From assembly GCF_907165205.1 (NCBI RefSeq), contig NC_058198.1:19529240-19593239 (forward strand): a stretch of 64,000 nt of DNA. Reading direction: 5' to 3'. This DNA comes from Coccinella septempunctata. Taxonomy: Eukaryota > Arthropoda > Insecta > Coleoptera > Coccinellidae. Position numbers and translations under genes: made by a program. Under the pieces are notes generated by a model. The model was not told the DNA's origin. It saw only the letters and a program-made list of their open reading frames with translations, and did not search any database. This document shows positions 1 to 10,284 of the stretch, piece by piece; position 1 is the stretch's first letter; the number at the start of each line of letters is the position of its first letter.

Positions 1-1505
1 TGGTTCAATATGTAACAGAGAGGTTTTATTATTAGGGAAATGTGGCGTTTAATGACATTTATTGGGACTCCGTCATATCCACTGGAAGGTTTATTTTTCA
101 TTGATCTGATCACATCTAGTAATTCAGGCTCCTGAACCTCAAAAAGGTAGAATGAGTTGGATAATTTAGGTTTAACATTGCCATAAGTACCATCAGCAAC
201 AGAATTTGGAGATGTGGTGACGGGTGGTGTTATGAAGAAATCGTTGAAAAGGTCTGCTAACCGGGACATTTTGGCACCACTGTCAGTATATCCGCAAGGG
301 AGTTTGTTCTCGGGTGATTTTTTTATGTTACTTATATCCTTGACAACATTCCAAACTGCTTTCGATTTGTTTTGGGCATTTTTTATGATAGAAGAATAGA
401 AACACTGCCTACCTGAACTCAAAGCCGCATCATAACGACGTTTACAGCATCTATAGGCGCCTAAATACTCTGAGTTCTGTCTTGAGACAAGAAACAATAA
501 ATCCAACTCCTCCCTCAGTGACCGAATTTCAGGTGTTATTACCGCTGTTTTAGTTCTTTTAGTTTTCATTGATTTCAGAGGAAAAGCTATCTCAAAACTG
601 TCAAGAAATCTATCAGAAAAGAAATCCCACATTTCATTTATATGGTCAATAGGCACGTTATATAGTCTGGACCAGTCAATATTCGTAAGAAGTTCGTTAA
701 AAATGAGATGATTTTCTTCCCCAAACATTCTCACATTTCTTCTGATGACAGGTTTTTCCGAACCATTCTCACTCTGAAAGATGAACTTTTGACCGGAGTG
801 ATCAGACAGATGTTCCTCAATCACCATGGCAGCCCCTTCAACATTTGATATGATGTTATCTAGGCAAGTTGAGCTGTTCAAGGTCTTCCTGGTGGGTTCC
901 ATAATTGAAACCTTCAGATTATATGGCTCTAGGATTGCTTGAAACATTTTGGATTCGCTTGAAGCAGTCAATAAATCGATGTTGAAATCTCCAGCAATAA
1001 TGAACTTATATGTCGAACATTTATCAAGTAGAATCATCAGTTTTTCAAAAAAGATATCAATATTACTCAGAGGTGGAGTATTAGGACGATAAATGCAGAT
1101 AATTATGTACTTATCAGAGCCAATTATGATCTGGCTTGCGCAGCATTCAAACGAGCCATTCACATTTAAATTTTTGAAGTCTACTCTATCTATACATTTC
1201 ATACCCTGTCTGGAAAATATGGCACATCCACCATGTCGACCCTTCTCTCGGCAGAGCGCAGATTCCAGGAAATAACTTTGAGGTGTGTACATCTTAAGTT
1301 CTTCTTCGGTCTTCCAGTGCTCAGTTATACATAAAATGTCTATTCCATGGATAGATAATGTTGTCTCGAGTCCCAAGAATGAAGTTGCTATGGACTGAAT
1401 ATTCTGATGGAGGAGTCTGAAAGATTTACTATTTTTCAGTCTATTTATTATTTCATGACCGCAGGTGGAGTCGGGTTTTTCCGAAAAAAATTCCTAAAGT
1501 TGTAA
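1..1505 (-). CDS. LINE (Jockey/CR1-like) ORF2 fragment: endonuclease and start of RT, cut by window edge
   Basis: Read on the minus strand, the frame is open from about 1505 to position 1 without a stop. It encodes an apurinic-type endonuclease followed by the linker and first RT motifs. Visible landmarks in order are the N-terminal LLHQNIQSI, the TEHW motif, GDFNID and SDHSGQKF (the His-containing catalytic motif). Next come a Lys/Arg-rich linker and the RT motif SSGYDGVPINVIKR near the edge. In family terms this would nick target DNA and prime reverse transcription. A TAA lies just upstream and no ORF1 or 5' UTR is visible, so the copy is probably 5' truncated near 1505; the RT core and 3' end lie outside the window. 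The absence of stops suggests a fairly recent copy. Clade assignment within the Jockey group is uncertain. Confidence 0.85.
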
Positions 1506-1524
1506 TTATTACTATATAACTAGT

Positions 1525-2112
1525 ATTCATGTCGACCTTTTCGAGGCAATAAAATCATCAAACATAAATTCAAATGATTCACAAGTTGATAATTCTTCCA
1601 ATTCTTCGAGTTCCAATCCACATATAAAATTGCCAAGAATTGAGTTACCTACCTGTTAGCGTCATTGCAAGGCGCACCGTTTAGTGAAACGATACTCAAG
1701 CATTCGTCTTCGGGCTCAAGCTCATTGGGTAGAATTAGAAAACGCACCGAAGGTTAGTTCGGATAATGTCAGTCAACTCAGAAAGTTATTGGATACTTTT
1801 TCAGAAAATTTAGCAGCCCTTCATCAGGTGAAATTTCCCACTGAAAGTAGGGATTTCGTTTTATTGATGATGTTGCTCAAACGTCTTGATCACGCAATTG
1901 TTACGCGATTTGAATTGGAACATGCTTCCTCTGCCATTCCGACTTATAAACAAATAATACATTTTCTTGAAAAACATTGTTTAGCGTTGGACACGCTAAG
2001 TTTTTCACCTTCGCTCGGCTCAACTGAAGCTAACCGTTTCAGTAATAGTCATAATGTTGATAAGTCCAATAACAAAGCATCTAGTTCGCGAACTACTGCC
2101 CTTGAAAACTAA
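1525..2112 (+). pseudogene. BEL/Pao gag remnant (DUF1759-type)
   Basis: Two plus-strand blocks match the Gag of BEL/Pao LTR retrotransposons. The first, about 1528-1660, ends in HIKLPRIELPT, the usual entry to the conserved Gag core, then hits a stop. The second, 1684-2112, continues with SQLRKLLDTFSENLAAL and a segment with LLMMLLKRLD and PTYKQIIHFLEKHCLALD. The residues normally between these blocks are missing, so an internal deletion near 1660 broke the frame. The second block ends exactly where the gypsy LTR repeat begins (2102), so the junction is a recombination or truncation point. No zinc knuckles or pol follow. It is unrelated to the BEL/Pao pol at the right end of the window as far as can be seen. 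The family call rests on motif recognition only. Confidence 0.7.
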
Positions 2113-2852
2113 GTAAGTGAAATACCGGCACTTAGAACAATGTTCACTATTTGTTATCAATACTGAAGTGACAACTGATAATTAAAGAAATGAATGCTAC
2201 TATAACCAGGTATGATAAGGAACTTATCTTAAATCAGGATGAACTCCCCTCGCAAGTGAAACGCACCAAACCAAGTATGGAGTGAATCTTTCCTAGACAA
2301 GCTATGATCCATAAAACCAATAAGACCCAGGAGGTATGCACCATTCACCCCAAAATTTCCTTTCCAAAACTCGAACGGGTTTAAATAAGTCCAAAGGTGA
2401 AAATTACAGTACGAAAAAAATCTGAGGATGAAATTAGAAAAAAAAAGATTTACTAGTTGTGAATTTAATTTGCATGTAACTTACCCTCGTAGTCGAGGAT
2501 TTTTCACTCAATTGCAGTTGAATAAAATTCGACTTGGCTATCCAAATTTAATTGCTAACGCCTTAATCAGCAGAATTAATTCAGCTATAAAAATACTCAA
2601 AATGCTGTTCAATGAACTCTACTGTTTGTCGAAATTTTTAAATTCACTGCGCAACGGCTACGATGGAAAAGAACGAAATTCGAAATAAATCTAATGTAGA
2701 ACTCGACTCAAGAGATAAGCGATATAAAAAAATTTGAAGAAAAAATTTAGTTGTTTACACATATTAATTCTAATGCAAAATTGAATTTAACGGATCTCAT
2801 AACATGACATCTACTGGGAATGCAACATACCTCCTGCGTTACAGAAATCTTT
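2102..2852 (-). repeat. 3' LTR of gypsy element 1, truncated
   Basis: Near-identical direct repeat of 7387-8138. It lacks the stretch equivalent to 7122-7386, the R-U5 side, and joins BEL/Pao gag sequence through TTGAAAAC. Short ORFs inside it, including one of 86 codons repeated in both LTRs, look incidental because they have no recognisable domain. Confidence 0.8.
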
Positions 2853-2909
2853 CAAAAAAGCAAACACATAGTCGGTGTCATCAACATGAGAGAGGAAAAT
2901 TCATCCCAA

Positions 2910-4215
2910 CTATTGACCATCATCAAGAGTTCTGTCAGGCTTAAGTTGAGACACATGCCAAATTCCCTTAGAAACACCCGAATCATCTCTCAGTTCATAA
3001 GCATTAACCCCAAGCTTTTCTGATACTCTATACGGACCACAAAATTTATCACCTAACTTCGCTGAAAAATCTTTCACACTGGATGACAAAGAATGTGACT
3101 TCACCCAAACATAATCATTAACATTATATTGTTGAGGTCTATGTCTTAAATTATAATCGTGTTTGGTTTTCTCATGAGCTTTCACCAATTTATCCTTCAC
3201 AAATAGTCTTAACTTCTCCATCCTCAACATTTTTTCCGAACCATCCTCTACAGACTTGTTTTCCACTGTATCAATTATACTTTTTCTCTCTCTTCTGAAT
3301 TTATAATCCCTACCATCGATGATCATTTCGCATCCGAAATTAATAGAAAAAGGTGTATTATCAACAACTTGATAATGTTTTGCTGTTCGATATGCACAAG
3401 CTAATTGGGGTAAATATTTGTCCCATTTTTTGTGGTTTTCTTCAATGTAACTAGCTATCATCGTTTTTATGACTCTATTAGATCTTTCTGAAAAATTTGG
3501 TTCCGGGTGGTAAAGAGGATTATAAAATACTTTGACATGATATTCATCCAACAACTTCTTAAATTCTCTACTTTTAAATTGAGTTCCGTTGTCGCATTTG
3601 AGTATTTCAGGAACCCCGAATAACAAAAATACCTGTTCTTCCAATATTTGAACTATTGAAGACGCAGTTGGTTTACGCAAGGGAAAAAGTAATGTGAACT
3701 TACTAAAAAAATCGCAAACCACTAAAATATGTTGATAACCCCTAGTACTTCGAGGAAAAGGACCAATTAAATCAATAGCTATGTATTGCCAGCATCGATC
3801 TATTTCAGGTTTACTACCCATTATACCAGCTTTGAGCTTTTGCTCTGGCTTATGTGCCGCGCATATTTTACATTTGTTGACATACCTAGTGATGTCATGC
3901 CTCATTCCAGGCCAACAATAAGTCTCAAAAATTTTATTATATGTTTTGTATATACCGAAATGTCCTCCACTTGTAGGATCATCGTGAAACCTCTTAAGTA
4001 ACTCAACACGTCTTTCCTTAGGCACAACTTGTTTCCAAGAAGTTGCATCGGTCGAACTCCTACGCATATTTTTAAACAAAATTCCACTAAAGGAAATTCT
4101 GAAATTAGGATATTTTAAAGGATTTGCCTTAACTTGACTAACGAGCTTATTGTACCACAAATCCTTGATGTTTTCTAATGAAATTTCCGACATAACACAA
4201 GTTTCATCAGGGGGT
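2910..4215 (-). CDS. Pol of gypsy element 1, part 3: integrase
   Basis: The integrase has the N-terminal HHCC zinc domain: HDDPTSGGHFGIYKT followed by CKICAAHKP. Next is the DDE core, with IAIDLIGPFP, then KCDNGTQFKS, then PNFSERSNRVIK for the third acidic residue. The C-terminal part has YNVNDYVWVKSH and FCGPYRVSEKLG, the GPY/F-type domain. No chromodomain is evident. It would insert the cDNA into the genome. The open frame has an ATG at 4193, but homology begins upstream near 4215 in the same frame (PPDETCV), so this ATG is probably not a true start. The stop at 2910 lies about 60 bp from the 3' LTR. Confidence 0.88.
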
Positions 4216-5049
4216 GCTCTAGAAAGGAATCCGGAACTGTATGGAATTTTCCTGGTCTATGTATAATATTGAAATTGTACATTTGAAGTTTTAGAACCCA
4301 TCTCCCTAGTCTGCCATGAGGGTCTTTAAGATTATTAAGCCAAAGTAAACTATGATGATCTGTGATAACCGTGAAGTTTGGTGCTCCTTCCAAATAACAA
4401 CGTAATTTTTCAATTGACCACAGAACACTTGAACATTCAAGTTCGGTTGCTGAAAAATTTCTTTCAGAACGGGTCAAACTCCTGGAGAGATAACAAATTA
4501 CGCGTTGTCTTCCATCATAAAACTGTGATAACACCCAACCAAGACCATAAGAACTAGCATCACATTCAAGTATAAATTCATGTTGGAAATTTGGACAAGC
4601 CAAAATTGGAGCGCTTACTAATAGATCTTTAATTTTTGCGAATGCTTGTTCACAATCTGCCGACCATACAAATTTGCAATTTTTACGAGTAAGTTTGGTG
4701 ATAGGCTCAGTTATAGTAGATAAATTTGGAATAAATTTTCGATACCACATGATCATACCGATTATTCTCTTAACATCCCTAGGTGACTGTGGGCTGGGCA
4801 TATTAACTATCGCACTTATTTTATCAGGGTCTACAGCTAAACCGTTCCTGTTTACTACATATCCCAAAAATTTTAACTCGGATCTACAAAACACACATTT
4901 TCCACGATTGAGAACTAAATTTGCTTCAGCCAACTTGTCGAGAATACTTTTTAAAATACGCAAATGCGTTTCAAAGTCTGGTGTAACTATAATTATATCG
5001 TCTAAATATCTGAAAACATAACTCGAAAATTCGGCAAGAAGTAAGTCTA
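4175..5049 (-). CDS. Pol of gypsy element 1, part 2: RT catalytic box, thumb and RNase H
   Basis: After the break at about 5049 the frame carries the RT active-site box FRYLDDIIIV, then NRGKCVFCRSELKFLGYVV, a typical thumb. RNase H follows with ILECDASSYGLGWVLSQ, ERNFSATELECSSVLW and VITDHHSLLWL, which hold the acidic residues expected of the fold. The frame ends at 4175. The integrase frame begins one base out of phase, and homology crosses from one frame to the other near 4205-4215, so a single-base indel is the likely cause. Together with part 1 this would be a complete RT-RNase H apart from the two frame breaks. Confidence 0.85.
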
Positions 5050-6158
5050 TTATGCATTGGTTAAGCCAAATGCTAATCTTTTAAATTGATATAACCCACG
5101 GCCAGGAATTGTAAAGGCTGTATATTGCTTACTTTTTTCAGAAAGTTTTATTTGCCAATACGCATTTTTTATGTCCAAAGACGTTAGATATTTCGCATTA
5201 CCTAAACTGTCAAGAATTGAAGAGATATGTGGCAAAGGATACGCACACTTCTCGGTTACGGCATTGAGTTTCCGAAAGTCGACACAAAATCTATAAGAGT
5301 TATCTTTCTTCGGGACCATAAGGACTGGTGAACTCCAACCACTGCTAGAAGGTTCTATAACATCCAAATCGAGCATTTTGTCTATTTCTTCATTAATTTT
5401 AGCCTGCATGTAAGGGCTCACCGGATAATATTTTGATTTTATAGGTTTACTACTTGTTATTATTTCATGTTCTATATTTTTGACGCAACCCAGTTTAACA
5501 TTTTTCATTTTATCAAAATAACCATCAACGATAGTATTCAGTTTCTCCTTTTGCGAATTCGTTAAATCTTCAGCCGCCTGTAACGAATTCAGACAATCAG
5601 CAGAGAAAGACTGTTCCTTGCTAAAACTCCAATACCCTTTCCTTAAATCTGGAACTATGCCCATCTTAATCCAAAAAACAGTTCCCAAGACGATGCTATG
5701 ACGTAAGTCGGACACTACAAAGCATTTAAAGATATGTGTTTTATCTTCCAAAGTAATGGGTATATTAACAAATCCCAAGCATTTGAGTTCTTGATTATTA
5801 GCTAAAACGCAGGACGATACATTATCCGTATTTAAAATGATGCCTAATTGATGTAAATATTCGTAAGTGCGTTCATTAATAAATATTTGATTAGCTCCTG
5901 AATCTAATAATCCTTTGAATTTTTTATTATAAACGTCAACTGAAATATATGGACATTCTCCTCCTGAAACTCCATCTAAAATATAATTCAAAACAGGTTT
6001 ATATTTATTATTGAAAACTTCGATTTCCTCTTTAGAACAAACAAAATCTAAAGTATCTGAATTTATATTATGTTCATCATCAGTAGTGTTATGTTGATTA
6101 ACCGATGGACGTTCCGAAGTCGAAGCTCGGTCTACACTTGACTTCTTCAGTAGTTTAA
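5050..6158 (-). CDS. Pol of gypsy element 1, part 1: protease and RT fingers/palm start
   Basis: The frame opens at about 6158, overlapping the gag end. The aspartic protease motif is LLDSGANQIFI, followed by VVSDLRHSIVLGTVFW. RT starts at KSKYYPVSP and shows GWSSPVLMVPKKDNSYRFCVD, split here as GWSSPVLMVPKKD and YRFCVDFRKLNAVT, then SLDIKNAYWQIKL and FKRLAFGLTNA. It stops at 5050, where the family normally continues with the residues leading to the catalytic box. The next frame resumes with IDLLLAEFSS and the YLDD box, so a small deletion or frameshift at about 5049 separates the two parts. The protease has its catalytic Asp; the RT is interrupted. Confidence 0.85.
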
Positions 6159-7100
6159 ATTATTACAATCGGGGCAAGTTAACTTTGTAAATCCAAACCT
6201 ACCACAATTGAAACATCGAATCGACTTCACTGTGCAATGTCTAGCTAAATGGTTTCTACTTTGACACTTGAAGCAAATAACTGATGTGTCTCGAGAATTC
6301 TGACCTGTATTCCTATCGCTTTGGTTCATTGATATTGGTCTTTTACTATTATGCAAAACATTTCTGTCTACACTTGAAGATCTGTTATCATTAAAACGTG
6401 AGTGATTGTTATGAGGATAAGATTTAGTCTGAGTTCTATACGAATTACTTGAACATTGTCCACTTTTATTATAATTAACTTCTGAATAACAATGTCTATT
6501 TTTTGAAGAATCTCCAGATCTAGTGCTACCTCGCGAACTCGACCTATTTCTATTCCGTGAATTCGATCTGCTTCTATTCCTGAACCTATTACTACTAACA
6601 TATTGTTCACTTGCCGACTTAGAATTACCTGGTTGAGAATCACGAAAACTAACTTGTTTTTCAGTCTCCAAATTACTCAATTTATTTTTTGTTGATTCCC
6701 GTTTATATTCCAAATCAACTTCAATTGCATGTTTATTCAACGATGGTGGAATAAAATTACTAACATAACGCTTATTATCTTCTAGTTTACGACCCAGTTT
6801 GATCAACATCTCGAGAGAATCGATATCATCTATTAATCCGAATCCTAACCTATATTCTGGCCTAATTCTATCTTTAATTAACTCTAACTTAACTTTTTCA
6901 TCGACCGAGAAAGACAATCTATTGAACAAGTTTTGCATATAAGCCACATAGATAGCCATAGTTTCTGTTTCACCTTGAGTTCTTCCTTTAATTTGTTCAA
7001 AGATTTTTCTGTCTCCGTCTCTGAAAAATTCTTCTCGAAAAAGACCAATAAGCTCTTTCCAATCATGAGCTATGTTCTTGACGGCTCTATAATAAACCAA
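6147..7100 (-). CDS. Gag of gypsy element 1, N-terminally deleted
   Basis: The 317-codon frame contains a retrotransposon Gag core starting at YYRAVKNIAHDWKELIGLF, with RRTQG-like RTQGETETM and MQNLFNRLSF. A long Arg/Ser/Asn-rich linker follows, then two zinc knuckles near the C terminus: CFKCQSRNHLARHC and CFNCGRFGFTKLTC. Gag packages the RNA in the cytoplasmic particle. There is no ATG at the start; the first codon is TTG, directly after the PBS. Family members normally have a leader and 100-250 more N-terminal residues, so a deletion has fused the PBS to mid-gag. The gag stop (6147) overlaps the pol frame, which is open from about 6158, so expression of pol by -1 frameshifting is expected. 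Confidence 0.85.
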   Translation of the reverse strand: MVYYRAVKNIAHDWKELIGLFREEFFRDGDRKIFEQIKGRTQGETETMAIYVAYMQNLFNRLSFSVDEKVKLELIKDRIRPEYRLGFGLIDDIDSLEMLIKLGRKLEDNKRYVSNFIPPSLNKHAIEVDLEYKRESTKNKLSNLETEKQVSFRDSQPGNSKSASEQYVSSNRFRNRSRSNSRNRNRSSSRGSTRSGDSSKNRHCYSEVNYNKSGQCSSNSYRTQTKSYPHNNHSRFNDNRSSSVDRNVLHNSKRPISMNQSDRNTGQNSRDTSVICFKCQSRNHLARHCTVKSIRCFNCGRFGFTKLTCPDCNNLNY

Positions 7101-7119
7101 TGCCCCACGTTGGGCGCCA
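7101..7119 (-). other. Primer binding site of gypsy element 1
   Basis: The minus strand reads TGGCGCCCAACGTGGGGCA two bases after the LTR end. The TGG start complements the CCA end of a tRNA, and this class of PBS is known from insect gypsy-type elements. The tRNA species is not proved here. Gag coding sequence begins directly after it, which is abnormal. Confidence 0.7.
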
Positions 7120-7121
7120 AT

Positions 7122-8138
7122 TGCTACGGTATTTTCTGTCTTAAATTCAGTTTCTGTGATAATACAACGAAATCAATAATTTTGTAATTTACAATATCAA
7201 ATTTATTATGAGACACTCAATCAGGGTTGGGTTTGATGCCTTGATAATAATAAAACTCAGGTTTCATGCCTGCATAGTAACCAATCTATTGACTACAGGA
7301 TTAACCTTTACATGCAAAAAAAAATCTTTAATACTATAGGGTAAAAATTTTATGAACAATTTTGAAAATTTTTGTACAAATGGCTATTGAAAACTAAGTA
7401 AGTGAAATACCGGCACTTAGAACAATGTTCACTATTTGTTATCAATACTGAAGTGACAACTGATAATTAAAGAAATGAATGCTACTATAACCAGGTATGA
7501 TAAGGAACTTATCTTAAATCAGGATGAACTCCCCTCGCAAGTGAAACGCACCAAACCAAGTATGGAGTGAATCTTTCCTAGACAAGCTATGATCCATAAA
7601 ACCAATAAGACCCAGGAGGTATGCACCATTCACCCCAAAATTTCCTTTCCAAAACTCGAACGGGTTTAAATAAGTCCAAAGGTGAAAATTACAGTACGAA
7701 AAAAAATCTGAGGATGAAATTAGAAAAAAAAAGATTTACTAGTTGTGAATTTAATTTGCATGTAACTTACCCTCGTAGTCGAGGATTTTTCACTCAATTG
7801 CAGTTGAATAAAATTCGACTTGGCTATCCAAATTTAATTGCTAACGCCTTAATCAGCAGAATTAATTCAGCTATAAAAATACTCAAAATGCTGTTCAATG
7901 AACTCTACTGTTTGTCGAAATTTTTAAATTCACTGCGCAACGGCTACGATGGAAAAGAACGAAATTCGAAATAAATCTAATGTAGAACTCGACTCAAGAG
8001 ATAAGCGATATAAAAAAATTTGAAGAAAAAATTTAGTTGTTTACACATATTAATTCTAATGCAAAATTGAATTTAACGGATCTCATAACATGACATCTAC
8101 TGGGAATGCAACATACCTCCTGCGTTACAGAAATCTTT
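7122..8138 (-). repeat. 5' LTR of gypsy element 1
   Basis: This LTR is about 1.0 kb; its minus-strand end near 7122 gives a CA two bases before the PBS. A TGTAAC start lies at 8129, but identity with the other LTR copy extends 9 bp further to 8138, so the outer boundary is ambiguous by those bases. An AATAAA near the PBS side (about 7205 on the minus strand) could serve polyadenylation. Positions 7387-8138 are the part shared with 2102-2852. Confidence 0.75.
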
Positions 8139-8436
8139 AACAAACATGATAAAACTGTAAGAATAAAAATCGAACTGTATCAGTGTGATACATCGGGACT
8201 TAGATTATTTTAGTGTGCTGGGACTTGAACTTAGATTTTTTTTCTTCTTCTTCTGATACACCGGGACTTAGACTTTATTTTTTATTGGGGTTACACCGAT
8301 ACCCACTTCGAACTTAAGTGAATAGGTTGGCTAACGATTAACCTACCGGGTTGGACTTAGAACTTAAACAGATTGTGAAAGACATACCGAGTGTGAAAGA
8401 TTGGTGCGTTCTGAATCGGACTTAGTTGAAAATAAT
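8139..8436 (+). other. Leader of gypsy element 2
   Basis: Non-coding stretch between the gypsy 1 LTR and the gag ATG of gypsy 2. It contains spaced variants of a GATACAYCGGGACTTAG motif (about 8187 and 8257). I see no PBS or 5' LTR for gypsy 2; these appear replaced by the abutting gypsy 1 end. Confidence 0.5.
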
Positions 8437-10284
8437 ATGTCGAACATGGATGTAAACCGGTTACTCAGTGATGAACTTACATACGAATTACATCTGAGAG
8501 GACAATCGATACCGGGTACTGTGATGACTAAACGGAGTCTACTACGACAAGTACTTCAGTCTAATGAACCTCTATTACCCCCAACGTCATTGAATCCCGC
8601 CTCGGAGATTGAGATTTGTCAAAATAAACTCACCGATTTAGTGGAATCCCTTCAGAACTTCAATCATGAGAATGCGGCTAACGAATTTTCGCGAATTTAC
8701 ACCCGATTAATACACATTCAAGGAAGGCTGGACTTTATTGTTACTGCAGACACAGCACAGTTACAACTGGTTGGACAAATGAAGGCAACTACTGCTAAGG
8801 CATTGGAAACACTGGAGGAGCTACGTAAAAAGAGCAATCGTGAACAGCTGCAGACATCTAACCGACATCAGAAGTCTCTCTTGGATGTGGAGGTGCCCAG
8901 TTCACCTGGAGTGTCACCGATCCAACCGGAGAGGATGTCAAGGGTCGAAACATCACTTATCGACTTGGGAGATGGTGTCGATCCTCCTTTAGCAGTGGAT
9001 GCCTCACGTACTGGTACACCTGTAAGGAATCCAACATTAGAACAGGTCATGAATGAGACAAGACAGACATGTACAGCATTACTGCGACAGTTACCAGCGA
9101 TACCTCTCACGCAGTCACAGGACTGTAGAACAACAACACCTGAGGGTCTGACACAGGGTAGATGGATTAATTCTACCCGAAGGGTGTCTTTTCCACACTT
9201 ACCTGCACCGTGGATAAGTCCTGACCGACCAATTGTCACTACACCTGCCAGATCAGAACCGGAGTCCCGATCAACAATACCAACTATCCCGGTACACAAA
9301 TGGAACATTTCCTTTGATGGCACTGGAAGTGTGACCGGATTTCTTGAGGAAGTGGAGAGGCTGGCTGAATCCCGTAAAGTGTCCCTGGAACAAGTTTTCG
9401 AATCAGTTTACGAATTACTACGAAAAGATGCAAGGGATTGGTTTATTCCCAGGAGGGGTACTTTCGAGGACTGGGAGGATTTCAGCAACCAACTGAAAGG
9501 AGCGTTTCTGCCTGTTAACTATGAGGAGAATCTGTTGGAGGAAATAAAAAGACGAACACAAGGTCCTGAAGAAAAGCTGCTTCTGTATGTTACCCGGATG
9601 CAGAACTTATTCCAGAAACTCACCTATACAAAACCATCCGAGGTGGAGCAGATCCGACTCATCCGACAGAGGTTGATTCCGCCCTTACAGCAGGCCTTGG
9701 CCTTCCAGAAGACCAAGACTTATGATGAACTTCTCCGTAAGGGAAAAGTTTTTGAACTGGTCCAGTGGCAGATGAGCCAGTACACCCGGCCACCCTCGAA
9801 GCCAGGTTTTGTGGAGGAACCTCACCTGACGTACACTCCCCGTCAACTGAACCGATATCAGGCGAGTTTTTCTGTGGATACCGGAGAACAGGTTCATCAA
9901 AAAACTGATCACAGGGAATCAGCCCCGCCGACGCAAGCCAACCAGACACGACTTTCTCCGCAGGGGGAAAGCCGTCCAAAGTCACACCGATCCAGAGAGT
10001 CAATAGTCCGGCAACAGGAATCACACCGTCCAACTTCTGGAGACAGGTCCGAAGGTAGATCCGGAAATTCAACACCGCCACCCCGTCGTCGAGCCGAAAA
10101 TAGCCACGCTGACCGGACCCAATCATCATCAGGGAGGAGAGTGTCCTTCCAGACACAGTGTTTCCGATGTGGTGGATATGGCCACATGCGTCGAGAATGT
10201 CGCAGGCCACCGAAAATATTCTGTTCTCGATGCCAGAGGGAGAACATTCTCTCACGAGATTGTCCCTGCCGTCCGGAAAACTAG
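8437..10284 (+). CDS. Gag of gypsy element 2, with SAP-like N terminus
   Basis: I take ATG 8437 as the start; the frame is open to 8401 but without ATG. Residues 1-50 (MSNMDVNRLLSDELTYEL, then TKRSLLRQVLQ) resemble a SAP domain, a DNA/chromatin-binding helix-loop-helix seen in some arthropod gypsy Gags. A Ser/Pro/Thr-rich middle leads to the Gag core with WNISFDGTGSVTGFLEEVE, DWFIPRRGTFEDW and RRTQGPEEKLLLYVTRMQ. The C terminus has CFRCGGYGHMRREC, then a second, altered Cys cluster, CSRCQRENILSRDC. At 615 residues it is full length and free of stops. Its end overlaps the pol frame by about 127 bp, which fits ribosomal frameshifting to pol. Confidence 0.85.
   Translation: MSNMDVNRLLSDELTYELHLRGQSIPGTVMTKRSLLRQVLQSNEPLLPPTSLNPASEIEICQNKLTDLVESLQNFNHENAANEFSRIYTRLIHIQGRLDFIVTADTAQLQLVGQMKATTAKALETLEELRKKSNREQLQTSNRHQKSLLDVEVPSSPGVSPIQPERMSRVETSLIDLGDGVDPPLAVDASRTGTPVRNPTLEQVMNETRQTCTALLRQLPAIPLTQSQDCRTTTPEGLTQGRWINSTRRVSFPHLPAPWISPDRPIVTTPARSEPESRSTIPTIPVHKWNISFDGTGSVTGFLEEVERLAESRKVSLEQVFESVYELLRKDARDWFIPRRGTFEDWEDFSNQLKGAFLPVNYEENLLEEIKRRTQGPEEKLLLYVTRMQNLFQKLTYTKPSEVEQIRLIRQRLIPPLQQALAFQKTKTYDELLRKGKVFELVQWQMSQYTRPPSKPGFVEEPHLTYTPRQLNRYQASFSVDTGEQVHQKTDHRESAPPTQANQTRLSPQGESRPKSHRSRESIVRQQESHRPTSGDRSEGRSGNSTPPPRRRAENSHADRTQSSSGRRVSFQTQCFRCGGYGHMRRECRRPPKIFCSRCQRENILSRDCPCRPEN

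Larger units (their letters stand above)
2102..8138 (-). mobile_element. Ty3/gypsy LTR retrotransposon 1
   Basis: The minus-strand order is 5' LTR (8138-7122), PBS (7119-7101), gag, protease, RT, RNase H, integrase, 3' LTR (2852-2102). A block of about 750 bp (2102-2852) recurs almost perfectly at 7387-8138, differing at least by one A in a poly-A run, so the insertion is young. The left copy lacks about 265 bp present in the right copy next to the PBS, so the 3' LTR is truncated against BEL/Pao sequence. The polyprotein has at least two frame breaks (near 5049 and 4210), and the leader plus gag N terminus appears deleted. It is therefore non-autonomous as read, unless the breaks are sequencing errors. 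No target duplication can be scored because the left end is lost. Confidence 0.85.

Noticed and set aside
2428..2688. LTR-encoded small protein (also at 7714-7974)
   Set aside because: Its presence in both LTRs follows from LTR identity; there is no domain and its base composition matches its surroundings.
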